NCBI GenBank assembly: GCA_021325135.1
Contig: JAJPHT010000014.1
Coordinates: forward strand, 42,111-106,110
DNA length: 64,000 bases
DNA from: Pseudomonadota bacterium
GTDB lineage: Archaea; Thermoplasmatota; SW-10-69-26; JACQPN01; JAJPHT01
Reading direction: 5' to 3'
Below the pieces are notes generated by a model that saw only the letters and a program-made list of their open reading frames with translations, did not search any database and was not told the DNA's origin. Position numbers and translations under genes: made by a program. How positions within the stretch are numbered: position 1 is the stretch's first letter; each line of letters begins with the position of its first letter. Positions 32,465-41,700 of this stretch are shown here, one piece after another.

Positions 32465-32470
32465 CTTATC
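32465..32470 (+). promoter_or_regulatory. TATA-like box for the lipoprotein at 32507
   Basis: CTTATC ending 36 bases before TTG 32507, with GAGGCTGCTCCC directly before the start. The box lies inside the alternative N-terminus that would begin at ATG 32441, arguing against that start. Confidence 0.5.
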
Positions 32471-32506
32471 CGGCCACGTCTGGCCTGGCGGCCGAGGCTG
32501 CTCCCT

Positions 32507-33670
32507 TTGCGCGCCGCGCCCCTGCTCCTCGTCGCCGTCCTCCTCGCCGCCGGCTGCCTCGGCGGGTCCAAGGGTCCCGCGGCGCCCGACGCGGTCAACT
32601 CCACCTCCGCAGGCAAGGGCAACCTCACCGCGGCGCCCGTGGACGACGGCAGCAAGGCCGCCGTCGCCGACACGGCCCACATGCCGCACATGCACGACTA
32701 CTGGAAGGGCAAGGAGCGCGTCACCATCTTCGACGGCGACCTCTCCCCCGACGCGGAGAACACCACCTTCGCCACCATCTTCCAGTTCCTCTCGGGCCAG
32801 CGCGTCGCGGCGGGCGGCATGCTCTGGAACCTCCCCGACGGCCAGATCGTCTACGAGGGCACGGGCAAGCTCCAGATGACCGCCTCGTGGTCCGACCCCC
32901 GCATCACGGGCATCGGCTACATCTACCGCAGCGCGGCGGGCCCCGACTGGAAGGACGGCGGCTCGCTGCCCAACGGCAAGGCGGCCGACCTCGTGGTGAC
33001 GCCAGCCATGACCGACGCGCCCCACACCAAGGTCAGCCGGTGGCAGTTCGGCTTCGGCCCCGACCAGAGCCCCGGCGCGCTGGCGGGCCCCTTCCACCTG
33101 CGCGTCGACCTCGTGCGCATGAACGACATCATGCTCTTCCCCGCGCACCCGGACTTCTGGCGCGGCAACCACTCCCTCGTCCTCACCGATGTCGACCACC
33201 ACGGCCAGGTGGACAGCTACGTGAAGCGCGGGCCCCAGCTTGCGACCCAGGGCGGCCAGTTCACCGAGGACTACGTCTCCTTCCCGCGCCCCGTCCCCAT
33301 GGAGACGCTGGGCGTCCGCTTCACCGTCACCATCAAGGACGCGACCTCGACGCCGGGCAAGGTGGACGCCTTCGGCTTCTTCTACCACGGCGCGGACACG
33401 ACGACGCCGTACCGCTGCAACGTCCAGGCGCTCAACGCGACGCTCCCCGCCACCCTCACGTGGGACGTGCCCGCCAACGCCGACATGGCCGACAGCCCCT
33501 ACCTGAACGCCTCCCAGTGGCAGTTCCTCGTGGAGCCGCAGGCCGTCGCCGCGGACGGCGCGCCCGAGATGGGCGGCATGACCGACGTGAGCTACGACTT
33601 CCACGTCACGGCCACGGCGTTCGACACGCCCTTCGAGAAGCCTGCGTCTTGCGCTCAGGACCAGGGCTGA
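32507..33670 (+). CDS. Lipoprotein of unknown family
   Basis: 387 residues from TTG 32507, giving a compact lipoprotein signal LRAAPLLLVAVLLAAGCLGG (lipobox AAGC). ATG 32441 would add 22 residues but would contain the CTTATC box. The mature part starts Pro/Thr/Ser-rich, then HMPHMHDYWKGKE and a beta-rich body with two similar halves. His-rich motif HMPHMHD might bind metal. There are two Cys near the C-terminus. No family recognised. Followed by a perfect hairpin. Confidence 0.8.
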   Translation: MRAAPLLLVAVLLAAGCLGGSKGPAAPDAVNSTSAGKGNLTAAPVDDGSKAAVADTAHMPHMHDYWKGKERVTIFDGDLSPDAENTTFATIFQFLSGQRVAAGGMLWNLPDGQIVYEGTGKLQMTASWSDPRITGIGYIYRSAAGPDWKDGGSLPNGKAADLVVTPAMTDAPHTKVSRWQFGFGPDQSPGALAGPFHLRVDLVRMNDIMLFPAHPDFWRGNHSLVLTDVDHHGQVDSYVKRGPQLATQGGQFTEDYVSFPRPVPMETLGVRFTVTIKDATSTPGKVDAFGFFYHGADTTTPYRCNVQALNATLPATLTWDVPANADMADSPYLNASQWQFLVEPQAVAADGAPEMGGMTDVSYDFHVTATAFDTPFEKPASCAQDQG

Positions 33671-33697
33671 GTTTTTTTCTCCTTGCTCAGGCTCCTC

Positions 33698-33765
33698 GAT
33701 GCAACCCGAACCACCGAACCACGGTTTTCACTGTGGTCAGGTGGCTCGTTGGTTCGGGTTGCATC
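33698..33765. repeat. 16-base perfect inverted repeat between convergent genes
   Basis: GATGCAACCCGAACCA at 33698-33713 and its exact complement at 33750-33765, spaced 36 bases, with further partial pairing (CCAC with GTGG). It sits between the stops of the lipoprotein gene (33670) and the aIF-2B-like gene (33789) after a T7 run at 33672-33678. Probably a bidirectional terminator. Confidence 0.65.
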
Positions 33766-33788
33766 GTGCAACTTGACCAGGAGGAATG

Positions 33789-34712
33789 CTATCGCAGCAG
33801 CCGGCGCATCCGCGCCTCCCAGTCGGCCCATCGCGCGTGCTCCAGCGCCAGGGGACCGACGGCGGAGGGTGATAGCACGCCCGCGTCGGTGGCGAAGCCC
33901 TTGACCAAGGGCGCCTCGGTGCGGTCGAAGTAGATGTTGCGCACCTGGACACCGGGCGGAGCGTCGGGCCACACCTCGCCGGGCGCCTTCTCCTCCAGGG
34001 GGATGGACGCCACAGGGCTGATCTTGAAGCGGTCCGCCGCGGCATAGAGCGGCGTGCCGGCGCGCTCGCACGCCATGGCCAGGAGGCGCGTGCCCACCTT
34101 GTTGACCACCGCGCCGTCGGGCAGGATGGCGTCCGCGCCCACGAGGGCGACGTCGGCCTCGCGGGCGTGGAGGCCCAGCGCGGCGTCGACGACGAGGAGC
34201 GTCTCCACGCCCTCCTCCGCGAGCGCGCGGGCCAATTCGCGCCCTTCGAAGCCGGGGCGGCCCTCGGCCACGACCACCCGTGATAGCGTTCCAGCGCGGC
34301 GCGCGGCGCGCAGCGCCTTGGTCACGGTCTCGCTGGCGGAGTGCGTGAGGACGGTGCCGCGCGCGAGGGCGGCCGCGGCGCGGGCGGCGCCGCCGCGCGC
34401 CTCCAGCGCCTGCGCGCGGGTCGCCGCGGTGGCGCGCTCCGCGCGGGGCACGGCCTCGGCGGCGCTCCCCGCGCCGGCCGCGTCGTGCATGGCGAGGTTC
34501 ACGAGGTTCGCGATGGCGGGCATGGAGGGGCGCGCGGCGCGCAGCGAGCGCGCGAGGTCCGTGAGGGAGCCGAGGCCCTCCTTGCTGCGCGGGGCCTCCG
34601 CTGCCGCGCGCTCCAGCAGCTCCAGCGCGTCGAGGGCGAGGAGCGAGGCGCCGCGCTCGCGGTCGGCCACGATGGACGCGAGGCCCGCGGTCCACGCCTG
34701 GGGGAGGGGCAC
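33789..34712 (-). CDS. aIF-2B/eIF-2B alpha-like protein, no catalytic Cys
   Basis: 307 residues. Belongs to the eIF-2B/ribose-1,5-bisphosphate isomerase/methylthioribose-1-phosphate isomerase superfamily: VLTHSASETV, then LVGADAILPDGAVVNKVGT and the C-terminal YFDRTEAPLVKGFATDAGVLSP. The isomerases use a Cys after the TH of the first motif; here it is Ser125, the form of the non-catalytic eIF-2B group. It is therefore read as a regulatory or unassigned member rather than an isomerase. GTG start 34712, only 9 bases from the divergent ATG at 34722. Stop in GATAGC context. Confidence 0.85.
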   Translation of the reverse strand: MPLPQAWTAGLASIVADRERGASLLALDALELLERAAAEAPRSKEGLGSLTDLARSLRAARPSMPAIANLVNLAMHDAAGAGSAAEAVPRAERATAATRAQALEARGGAARAAAALARGTVLTHSASETVTKALRAARRAGTLSRVVVAEGRPGFEGRELARALAEEGVETLLVVDAALGLHAREADVALVGADAILPDGAVVNKVGTRLLAMACERAGTPLYAAADRFKISPVASIPLEEKAPGEVWPDAPPGVQVRNIYFDRTEAPLVKGFATDAGVLSPSAVGPLALEHARWADWEARMRRLLR

Positions 34713-34721
34713 GATAGGCTC

Positions 34722-35204
34722 ATGCGGGGGCCCCGCTTGAAGGCTGCCGTGCTCCGCACGACCGTCCGCGCCCCGGTGAGGCCCACCGAGGACCCCGCGC
34801 TCGTGCGCGCGGCCGTGCTGTCCATCTTCCCCGGCTCGGAGGTCCACGAGGCGCCCGGCCGCGTCGTGGCGCAGGTCGCGAGCCTCGACCGGCTGCGCCA
34901 GCTCATCGGCTCGCAGCGCATCCCCGACACCGCGCGGGGCGTCATGCTCGCGGGGCTCTCCTTCGACGCGCCCGAGGCGACGTTCCTCCTGGGCAAGCAG
35001 GCCGCCGCGGCGGGGCGCGCGCACTTCGGGCCGCTGCGCAGCCCCCTGGGCGACCTGGAGGTCACGATCCAGGGCGAGGACCTCGACGAGGTGGAGCGCG
35101 CGATCTACTGGCTGGCGCCCGACACGACGGTCCCCGAGGAGTGGGCCGAGGTGCCCGCGCGGCTGCGCCCGCAGGACGTCCCTCAGAACGGCCGCTCGCC
35201 GTAG
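34722..35204 (+). CDS. UPF0201 RNA-binding family protein
   Basis: 160 residues. The archaeal UPF0201 pattern: TTVRAPVRPTEDPALVRAAVLSIFPG at the start, LRQLIGSQRIPDTARGVML, FLLGKQAAAAGRAHF and a closing LEVTIQGEDLDEVERAIYWLAP. The fold is related to the L5 ribosomal protein, and RNA binding is proposed for the family. Starts 10 bases from the divergent aIF-2B-like GTG, so each promoter would lie inside the other gene. Its 3' end overlaps the convergent PfkB gene by 22 bases. Confidence 0.88.
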   Translation: MRGPRLKAAVLRTTVRAPVRPTEDPALVRAAVLSIFPGSEVHEAPGRVVAQVASLDRLRQLIGSQRIPDTARGVMLAGLSFDAPEATFLLGKQAAAAGRAHFGPLRSPLGDLEVTIQGEDLDEVERAIYWLAPDTTVPEEWAEVPARLRPQDVPQNGRSP

Positions 35205-36064
35205 ACCTTCTCGTGGCGCGCGAGGGCCTCCGCGAGGGTGGGCTGGCCAGCCTGCGCGCCCACGGCCTCGACGACGAAGGAGCCGCACACGTTGGCGAAG
35301 CGCGCCGCGCGGCCATAGTCCGCGCCGCGCTCCAGCGCGAAGAGGAACCCCGCGCGGTGGGCGTCCCCCGCGCCGGTGGGGTCCACCGCGGCCGCGGGGA
35401 CGCCGGGCGCCGCGAAGCGCCCGCTGGGCGTGTGGACGAGCGTGCCCTCCGCGCCGCGGCTCTCGACGACCGCCCCCACGCCCGCCGCGAAGATGCGCGC
35501 GAGGTCGTGCCCCGCGTCCTTCTCCAGGCGGTCCCGCTCGTGGCGGTTGAGGAAGAGGAGGTCCGTCTCCGGCAGGCAGGCGGTCACCTCCGCGAGGTCG
35601 CGGTGGAACACCTCCTGGCCCGGGTCGAAGGAGACCCACTCGGCGCGGCGCATGAGGGACGGGTAGCGCGCGATCTCGCCCGCGCAGAAGTGCGCGCGGC
35701 CCGGGGCCATCTGCGCGTCGGGCAGGTCGCGCGACGCGCCCGCGTGGAAGAAGGTCACCTGGCGGCCCTCTGAGTCGAAGAAGACGTAGGCCCGCGCGGT
35801 GGGCGCCCGCGTCGCGGCGAGGCCGGAGAGGTCGACGCCGGCCTCGCGCAGCGCGGCCTCGACGCGCGAGCCCTCGAAGTCGGGACCCACCGCGCTCACG
35901 AGGCGCGGTCGCGCGCCCAGCCGGGCCAGCGCCATGGCGACGTTGCCTGCCGTGCCCCCGGGCAGGTCGGGGTGGAGCTCGAGGATGCCAGCCGTCGCCT
36001 CGGGGTCTGGCAGCGTCCTCACGCGCGCCAGCGTGTCGAACGCGACGGTGCCCACGACCTGCAC
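35183..36064 (-). CDS. PfkB-family carbohydrate/nucleoside kinase
   Basis: 293 residues. PfkB signatures: GGTAGNVAMALARLG near residue 35 and DPTGAGDAHRAGF near 235 (GAGD with the catalytic Asp). Substrate candidates in archaea include ribose, nucleosides and sugar phosphates; the sequence does not decide. GTG 36064 follows a CTTATG box by 23 bases, and the fold begins VQVVGTVAFDTL, so the longer upstream frame is not used. Convergent overlap with UPF0201. Confidence 0.92.
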   Translation of the reverse strand: MQVVGTVAFDTLARVRTLPDPEATAGILELHPDLPGGTAGNVAMALARLGARPRLVSAVGPDFEGSRVEAALREAGVDLSGLAATRAPTARAYVFFDSEGRQVTFFHAGASRDLPDAQMAPGRAHFCAGEIARYPSLMRRAEWVSFDPGQEVFHRDLAEVTACLPETDLLFLNRHERDRLEKDAGHDLARIFAAGVGAVVESRGAEGTLVHTPSGRFAAPGVPAAAVDPTGAGDAHRAGFLFALERGADYGRAARFANVCGSFVVEAVGAQAGQPTLAEALARHEKVYGERPF

Positions 36065-36087
36065 GCGGGCGAGTCGTCCGCCGCCAG

Positions 36088-36093
36088 CATAAG
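36088..36093 (-). promoter_or_regulatory. TATA-like box for the PfkB kinase
   Basis: CTTATG on the minus strand ending 23 bases before GTG 36064; decides the start codon. Confidence 0.6.
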
Positions 36094-36181
36094 GCGTGCG
36101 GGTCCGTCGCGGCGGATCCAATCGACCGTTGTGCCAGGAGGGTTATCATCGCGCGGACGGCCAGGATGCTCGGGAAACCCC

Positions 36182-36580
36182 GTGAGCGTGAAATCGCCCC
36201 CCGATGGCCTTGACGAGGTGCTCGATGCGGTCGACTCCGCGACCCGAGAGCACGTCTCCCGCGCCCCCGCGATGGAGATCATCGAGGAGCCGAGCAGCTT
36301 CGTCCTCGCCTGCGAGATGCCCGGCGCCGAGCGCGAGGACATCCGGGTGGACGTGAGTCCCCACCGGGTCGTCGTCGCCGCCCTGCCGCGGGCCGCCCGC
36401 GAGGCGCGCTCCCGCCCCGGCTCCGGCGCGCCCTACCAGGACTTCGAGCGGGCCGTCCCCCTGCCCGCCGAGGTGGACCCGGAGGGCGCCGAGGCCCGGC
36501 TGAACAACGGCGTCCTTGAGGTGATCCTCCCCAAGAAGCGCATGGGCGGGTCGGGCGTCTACCGGCTCCCCGCCCTCTAG
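36182..36580 (+). CDS. Hsp20-family small heat-shock protein
   Basis: 132 residues from GTG 36182. The alpha-crystallin domain is clear: SSFVLACEMPGAEREDIRVDVSP, then YQDFERAVPLPAEVDPEGAEARLNNGVLEVILPKK with the A-x-x-x-N-G-V-L-E-V motif. N-terminal ~35 residues helical. ATP-independent holdase for unfolding proteins. The tail GVYRLPAL could serve as a weak I-x-I-like motif. Monocistronic, with no recognised heat-shock element. Confidence 0.92.
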   Translation: MSVKSPPDGLDEVLDAVDSATREHVSRAPAMEIIEEPSSFVLACEMPGAEREDIRVDVSPHRVVVAALPRAAREARSRPGSGAPYQDFERAVPLPAEVDPEGAEARLNNGVLEVILPKKRMGGSGVYRLPAL

Positions 36581-36909
36581 GTCCCCTTGGGCCCCGGCGC
36601 AACGGAGAAGCCCAGCGGGCACCCAGACGCCCGCGAGCAGTGCGCCCCGCGCGGTCCTGCTCCCGGGCGGCCGACCTTCCTTCCCGGCCGCCCCTCCCCC
36701 TCCCTTGCCCCTGCTCGCTGGGGTTCAGATTTCCTTGGCCAGGCCGGGATTTTGCGAGGATTTCTCCAGAACTCCGGCGGGTGACGACAGACCTGCTATG
36801 CGGCACCTGACGGGCTTCGCGGCCCGAGTCCAGGAGGCATGGCGTTGGTCCAAGGTCGTTCCCCCCGCCCATCCACCCGCACGCTCCCCGGCCCCTCGGA
36901 GGCGACGGC
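36581..36909. other. Intergenic stretch, 329 bases, no firm gene
   Basis: CT-rich DNA with a locally AT-richer GATTTTGCGAGGATTTCTCC at about 36750. A 24-codon frame (ATG 36839) ends overlapping the ATG of the next gene (ATGA), which could be a leader peptide or chance. No TATA-like box was seen at the spacings used elsewhere. Confidence 0.45.
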
Positions 36910-38181
36910 ATGAAGACGCGCCTCGTCGCCGTGGCGATCCTCGCCACCCTCGTCGTCGCGGGCGTCGGCGCCAGCGCGACGCTCTACGTGGCCGCGGGCA
37001 CCCCGGAGCAGGTCGTGGAGGGCCACACCGTCTTCGCCGTCATCTCCAACGTGGGCTCCAACACCACGACGGCCGCGCAGTTCGGCGCCGCCGTCGCCGT
37101 GCTGGTGCGCGACATCGAGACCTCGGGCACCGTCACCCGCTTCCCGGGCGTCCTCTGGTTCAACGACCAGTACCTCGTGAAGCCCTCCGCCGGGGCGCCC
37201 CCGTCAGATTCGGAGCGCGGCCCCTGCACGGGCGCCGTCCTCGCCGTGAACGCCGGGGACAGCGACCCCCGCCTCGACTTCCAGGCCGCCACGCCCGCCT
37301 ACGTCGAGTCCTACCAGGTCACGGACCCCAACGACCACTCGTGGGTCGTCGACAAGTGGTCCAGCGGCGGCGCCACGCCCCACCCCATCTGGGTCGTCGG
37401 CGTGGCCAACACGCAGTCCGGCGGCACCGTCTCCGCCGGCATCGCGACGCCCGACGACGGCACGAGCAACTGCTCCCCCTACTCGGACAACCCCTGCGGC
37501 GGCCCCGACGTCCTGCCCGTCGTGGAGGACGGCAAGACCCCGGTCTACAACGACTCGGGCTCCGCCGAGAGCCGCTCCCGCTGCTTCCTGCGCCCCAACT
37601 CGCCCACGGCAGCCCCCGACGTGAGCAGCCACAAGACCACGGGCGACAACGGCTACGGCTACCCCTGCGGCGGCAAGGACAGCGAGACGCCCCCCGCCTC
37701 GTGCGGGGCCCTGCGCTACAACGCGCTGCTGTTCTTCTTCCTGGACGACCTCACCCAGGCCGGCACGCCCAAGGACCACACCAAGGGCAGCGCCGACTGG
37801 AGCGGCGACGCGAGCGGCTGCCAGTCGCCCACCACCGACCAGGAGCGCCGCAACTCCGGCGTGGAAGGCTACCCCTGCCCCGGCGGCGACGACAACCGCG
37901 AGGGCAACAGCCACCCCTACAACCCCGGCAACGCCTACCCGCTCACCACCTACGACGGGCGGGGCAACCACGGCGGCAGCGCCGACTGCACGGGCGACGG
38001 CGTGAACGACGCGAACTGCCACGCCACGCGCAACGTGGACATCTACTACGGCACGGCGGCCAACCCCGCGAGCCGGACCTTCCGGTTCCGCGACGTGGAG
38101 GGCAGCACCGCGCCGTACTACTGCGAGCCGGGCACGGTGCGCTGCAACCAGGACGACCTGCCCGTCGCGGTGTCACCGTAG
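36910..38181 (+). CDS. Secreted Asp/Gly/Cys-rich protein
   Basis: 423 residues. Signal peptide MKTRLVAVAILATLVVAGVGASA. The mature protein has an N-terminal beta domain (residues ~30-170), then a long stretch dominated by Gly, Asp, Asn, Ser and Pro with about 16 Cys. Short repeats GYGYPCGGKD, EGYPCPGGDDN and NPCGGPD suggest disulfide-linked loops that may bind calcium. No transmembrane tail, so probably secreted or attached through other surface proteins. GGAGGC lies 6 bases before the ATG. Function unknown. Confidence 0.78.
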   Translation: MKTRLVAVAILATLVVAGVGASATLYVAAGTPEQVVEGHTVFAVISNVGSNTTTAAQFGAAVAVLVRDIETSGTVTRFPGVLWFNDQYLVKPSAGAPPSDSERGPCTGAVLAVNAGDSDPRLDFQAATPAYVESYQVTDPNDHSWVVDKWSSGGATPHPIWVVGVANTQSGGTVSAGIATPDDGTSNCSPYSDNPCGGPDVLPVVEDGKTPVYNDSGSAESRSRCFLRPNSPTAAPDVSSHKTTGDNGYGYPCGGKDSETPPASCGALRYNALLFFFLDDLTQAGTPKDHTKGSADWSGDASGCQSPTTDQERRNSGVEGYPCPGGDDNREGNSHPYNPGNAYPLTTYDGRGNHGGSADCTGDGVNDANCHATRNVDIYYGTAANPASRTFRFRDVEGSTAPYYCEPGTVRCNQDDLPVAVSP

Positions 38182-38210
38182 GGACGCCCGCGGGCGTCCC
38201 GAACCCCTTT

Positions 38211-38226
38211 TTCACAGTCTTCCTCC
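38211..38226 (+). promoter_or_regulatory. Conserved upstream motif TTCACAnnnTTCCTCC, copy A
   Basis: TTCACAGTCTTCCTCC, followed by ACAAAACGTTCC, ending 46 bases before GTG 38273. One of five copies (38211, 38727, 61736, 63258, 63314), all on the plus strand before signal-peptide genes. Confidence 0.65.
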
Positions 38227-38272
38227 ACAAAACGTTCCTTCACCTCGGGGTCTGCGGGCTTCGGGAGCGTCT

Positions 38273-38704
38273 GTGCGAGTCCTTGCGATCCTGGCGTGCG
38301 CCCTCCTGTTGCCGACGGTGGGCGCCCACGGACCCGGTTGCGGGGACAGCCGCGTCCACGTCTACGTCTCCACCCCGCTGGTGGCCAGCCGCGGCGTCGA
38401 CGCCTTCGCCGCCCCGGGCTGCCCCTCAGGCTCCGACCCGGCCTACGGCACGGGTGGAGCCTTCCTCCCCGCGGCCCACCACGGGGACCTCATCTGCGTC
38501 GCGGACAGCGTGGTCGCCCACGTGAGCTTCTCCATCGGGCGCGACCTGGACGGGGACGGCGTCATCTCGCCGGGCTCCGGCGACCAGGTCGCGGGCCCCT
38601 TCGACGCCACCTCCTGCGCCAAGGCCCCCTGGGAGGCCGGGGTGGACGGCGGATGGTGGATCATTCTCGGGTCCGAGGCGACCCAAGGGACCATTTCCGC
38701 CTAG
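38273..38704 (+). CDS. Small secreted protein
   Basis: 143 residues from GTG. Signal peptide MRVLAILACALLLPTVGAHG. The mature part has five Cys (GPGCGDS, APGCPSGSD, LICVAD, SCAKAP among them) and a calcium-loop-like GRDLDGDGVISPGSGD. Predicted beta-sandwich, possibly a C2- or DOMON-like fold; not assigned. It is preceded by motif copy A and followed within 75 bases by the first giant gene. Confidence 0.75.
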   Translation: MRVLAILACALLLPTVGAHGPGCGDSRVHVYVSTPLVASRGVDAFAAPGCPSGSDPAYGTGGAFLPAAHHGDLICVADSVVAHVSFSIGRDLDGDGVISPGSGDQVAGPFDATSCAKAPWEAGVDGGWWIILGSEATQGTISA

Positions 38705-38726
38705 GACCCTCCTAGACCACAAGCAT

Positions 38727-38742
38727 TTCACAATTTTCCTCC
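38727..38742 (+). promoter_or_regulatory. Conserved upstream motif, copy B
   Basis: TTCACAATTTTCCTCC before the first giant gene, with GGAGGCTGTCC between it and the coding region. Confidence 0.65.
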
Positions 38743-38777
38743 GATAACTTCAACCCCCGACAAACGGCATCGTTCGC

Positions 38778-41700
38778 TTGTTGCTGAGCCGGACCGGAGG
38801 CTGTCCGCGTGAGCTTGCACGCTCCCCCTTGTGTGCGCTCGCTGCGGTCCTCTTCACTGTAGGGCCCCTCTTTCTCTCGCCTCTGGCGGGGGCCCAGTCC
38901 GCACCCTCCTCCAGCGTGCCCTCCGACCCCACCCTGCTCAAGGCCCTCGCCCCCTGGATCCTGGGCGACAACGCCACCCGCGGCACCCCCCAGTCCGTGG
39001 ACGCCCTCCTGGCCTCCCTGGGCAGTTCCGCCCCCCTCCTGGGGGCGGGCGGCGGGGGGTGGCCCGCCTACTTCAAGGCCTACGGCCTCCAGCCCAGCGC
39101 CTCGGACCAGGCCGCCCTGAACCGGTTCGCCCTGGACAACCCCTCCCTCTCCCTCATCGTGGAGCGGCTGGCCGGCGACCTCGCCGCGGCCAAGGACGCC
39201 CGCGACGCGGCCATCCCTAGGCTGGCCCCCGCCGACGCCGACCTCCTGCTGCGCGCGGCGGTGGCCCTCTCGGCCGGCGACTCCAGCTCCGTCTCCCCCC
39301 AGGCCGCCGCGCTCCTCTCCCAGGTCGACCTGAAGCGCCTGGACGACGCCGCGCTGGCGCTGCGCAACGAGGGCGTCGCGGCGCGCGACCTCGTCCCGCA
39401 GGCCAAGGCCGCCGACCAAAGCTATCAATCCGCCCTGGGCGCCCCGCTGCGCTCTGCCCTCGGCGCGCGCGACGCGGGCGCCGTGCTCGCCGCGCTGGGC
39501 GACGGCGCCGAGCCCCTCCACACCGACCTCTCCTTCCCGCAGATCGTGGCCGTCTCCGCGCGCCTCCACGGCCTGCCCACCGCGCCCGCCGTCCCCGCCC
39601 TCTCGCCCGACCTCGACGCCCCCCTCGCCAACGTGATGGCGGCGTCCCTCCTCGCGCAGTCCCAGCCCGGGAAGGCCTCCGCGCAGCGCCTCACGGCGAC
39701 CCTCGCCGTGGAGCTTCCCCACCTGGTGCGCGCGGCCTACAACCTCAGCCTCGCGCCCCCCTCCACGCTCTCGCGCCTCTCCGGCTCCGCGACGCCCGCG
39801 CTGGGCGCGCACGGCCGCGACCACTCGATGCAGACGCTCCTGGGCGGCGTCCTGGGCCCCGCGACCCCCACCCTCGCCTCCGACGCCACGTTCACCAGCG
39901 GCGCGCAGGCGCTCCACGCCGCCATGGGCTCGCCCCTCACCGACCTCGCCGCGGCGCAGCGCGCGGAGTCCACCCTTGGCCCCACGCTCTCCCACGCGGT
40001 GGGCGCGCTCCTCGTGGCGCAGGCGGACTACCAGCGCGACCTCTCCCCCTCGTCCCCCGTCCCCGCGCGCGCCCGCGCCGCCGACGCGGCCGCGGCGCCC
40101 CTTCTCGCCAAGGGGACCCCTCTCTCGTCCCGCGACCTGCAGACGCTTGACGACGCCGTGAGCGCCCACGACGCGCTGCGCGCCCTCGTCGCGCTGCGCA
40201 CCGCGGACGTGCTCGCCGCCGCGGACGCGCTTCGCGCGCTGGACGGCGCGTCGGTCCCCATGCAGGCCTCGACGCCGTTCGTCTATCGCGACACGATGAT
40301 CGTCGTCACGGGCCCCGAGCAGGACCACCTCACCCTCCGCGACGTGCCCCTGGCCCCCATCCTCTTCGTGGACCTGGGCGGCGACGACATCTACGACGTG
40401 CCCCTGGCGGGCGTCAACGGCACCGCGCTGAGCCCCGGCCTCCCCCTCGATTCCACGTCCACGCGCACCTCCGTCGCCGTGGACCTGGGCGGCAACGACC
40501 TCTACCGCGCCGTGGGCCCCATGACGCTGGGCGCCGCGGCCGGCGCGGGCGAGGCGCCCACCCTCGCGCTCCTCGTGGACGCCGCCGGCAACGACCAGTA
40601 CCAGGGCGGCCCCCAGACGCTGGGCTGGGGCTTCGACGGCTTCGGCCTCGTCCTCGACGCCACCGGCGACGACGACTACAACGAGACCGGCGCGCCCCTC
40701 GTCTCCGCGGGCACGGACCTCGTCTCCGCCACCGCGGCCGGCGTCCTCGTGGACGTGCAGGGCAACGACAGCTATCATTCCGCGGACGGCTTCGTGCGCC
40801 TCCTGGGCGAGAACGCCTCGCAGGCCAGCCTCGCCGCCCTCGTCGACTACTCGGGCCAGGACCTCTACGACACCGTCTGCCCCAAGTCCGCGAAGGACGC
40901 CTGCTTCGTCACGCCGCGTCCCGACGCGCCCGGCTTCGTCACCGGCACGGGCCTCTTCGCCGACTTCAACGGCAAGAACGCCTACCCGCGCCCGGGCGAC
41001 CCGTACCTCCCCTCCTTCCAGCAGGGGAACAACAACTACGCGTTCACCACCGGGGAGCGCACCGCCATCGTGCAGTCCGGCCCCCCCGACTCCACCGGCC
41101 TGCTCTACGACAACGACGGCGACCTGCTGCCCAACGTCATCGACAGCACGCTCCTCAACGGCGATCCCGACAACCGCTGCAAGCCCGTCTGCTCCGTCGG
41201 CCTCACCGACTCCGACGGCGACGGCTGGCCCGACACCGCGGAGACGCTCCTGGGCACGGACGCCCACAACCCCAACGAGTACCCCGCGCAGCTCCCCTCC
41301 GTGCAGGAGCTCCAGCCCGGCTCGCTCCTCCCCTCGGGCACCCCCGGCTCCCAGGCGGGGAGCAACATGCTCCTGGACCTGCCCGGCGACGTCGCCATCG
41401 GCCTGCCCGGCGCCACGACCTACGTCAAGGACTACCGCCTCATCGTCGACCTCGGCCTGGGCCAGGCGGGCGTCGACCAGGTGAGCACCGAGAGCGGCTC
41501 CGACGTCTACCTGGACAACGTCTCGTGGAACGGCGTGACCGTGGACCTGGGCGGCGACGATCGATATCAGCCCCCCATGGTGGACGGCAGCCAGATGCCG
41601 GGCATGGCCGCCAGCACGGGCTTCCCCGCGATCCTCGTGGACCTCCAGGGCAACGACCGCTACCTCGGCACGTCCCGCAGCGAGGGCTACGCCACCGGGC

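Noticed and set aside
33789..34712. Ribose-1,5-bisphosphate isomerase (AMP pentose bisphosphate pathway), suggested by the nearby PfkB kinase
   Set aside because: The catalytic Cys is replaced by Ser125, and no RuBisCO or AMP phosphorylase is in the window.
36839..36913. 24-codon leader peptide before the 36910 gene
   Set aside because: It overlaps the next start as ATGA, but has no regulatory codon run or hairpin and its GGAGGC lies too close to the start; kept only as a remark in the intergenic entry.
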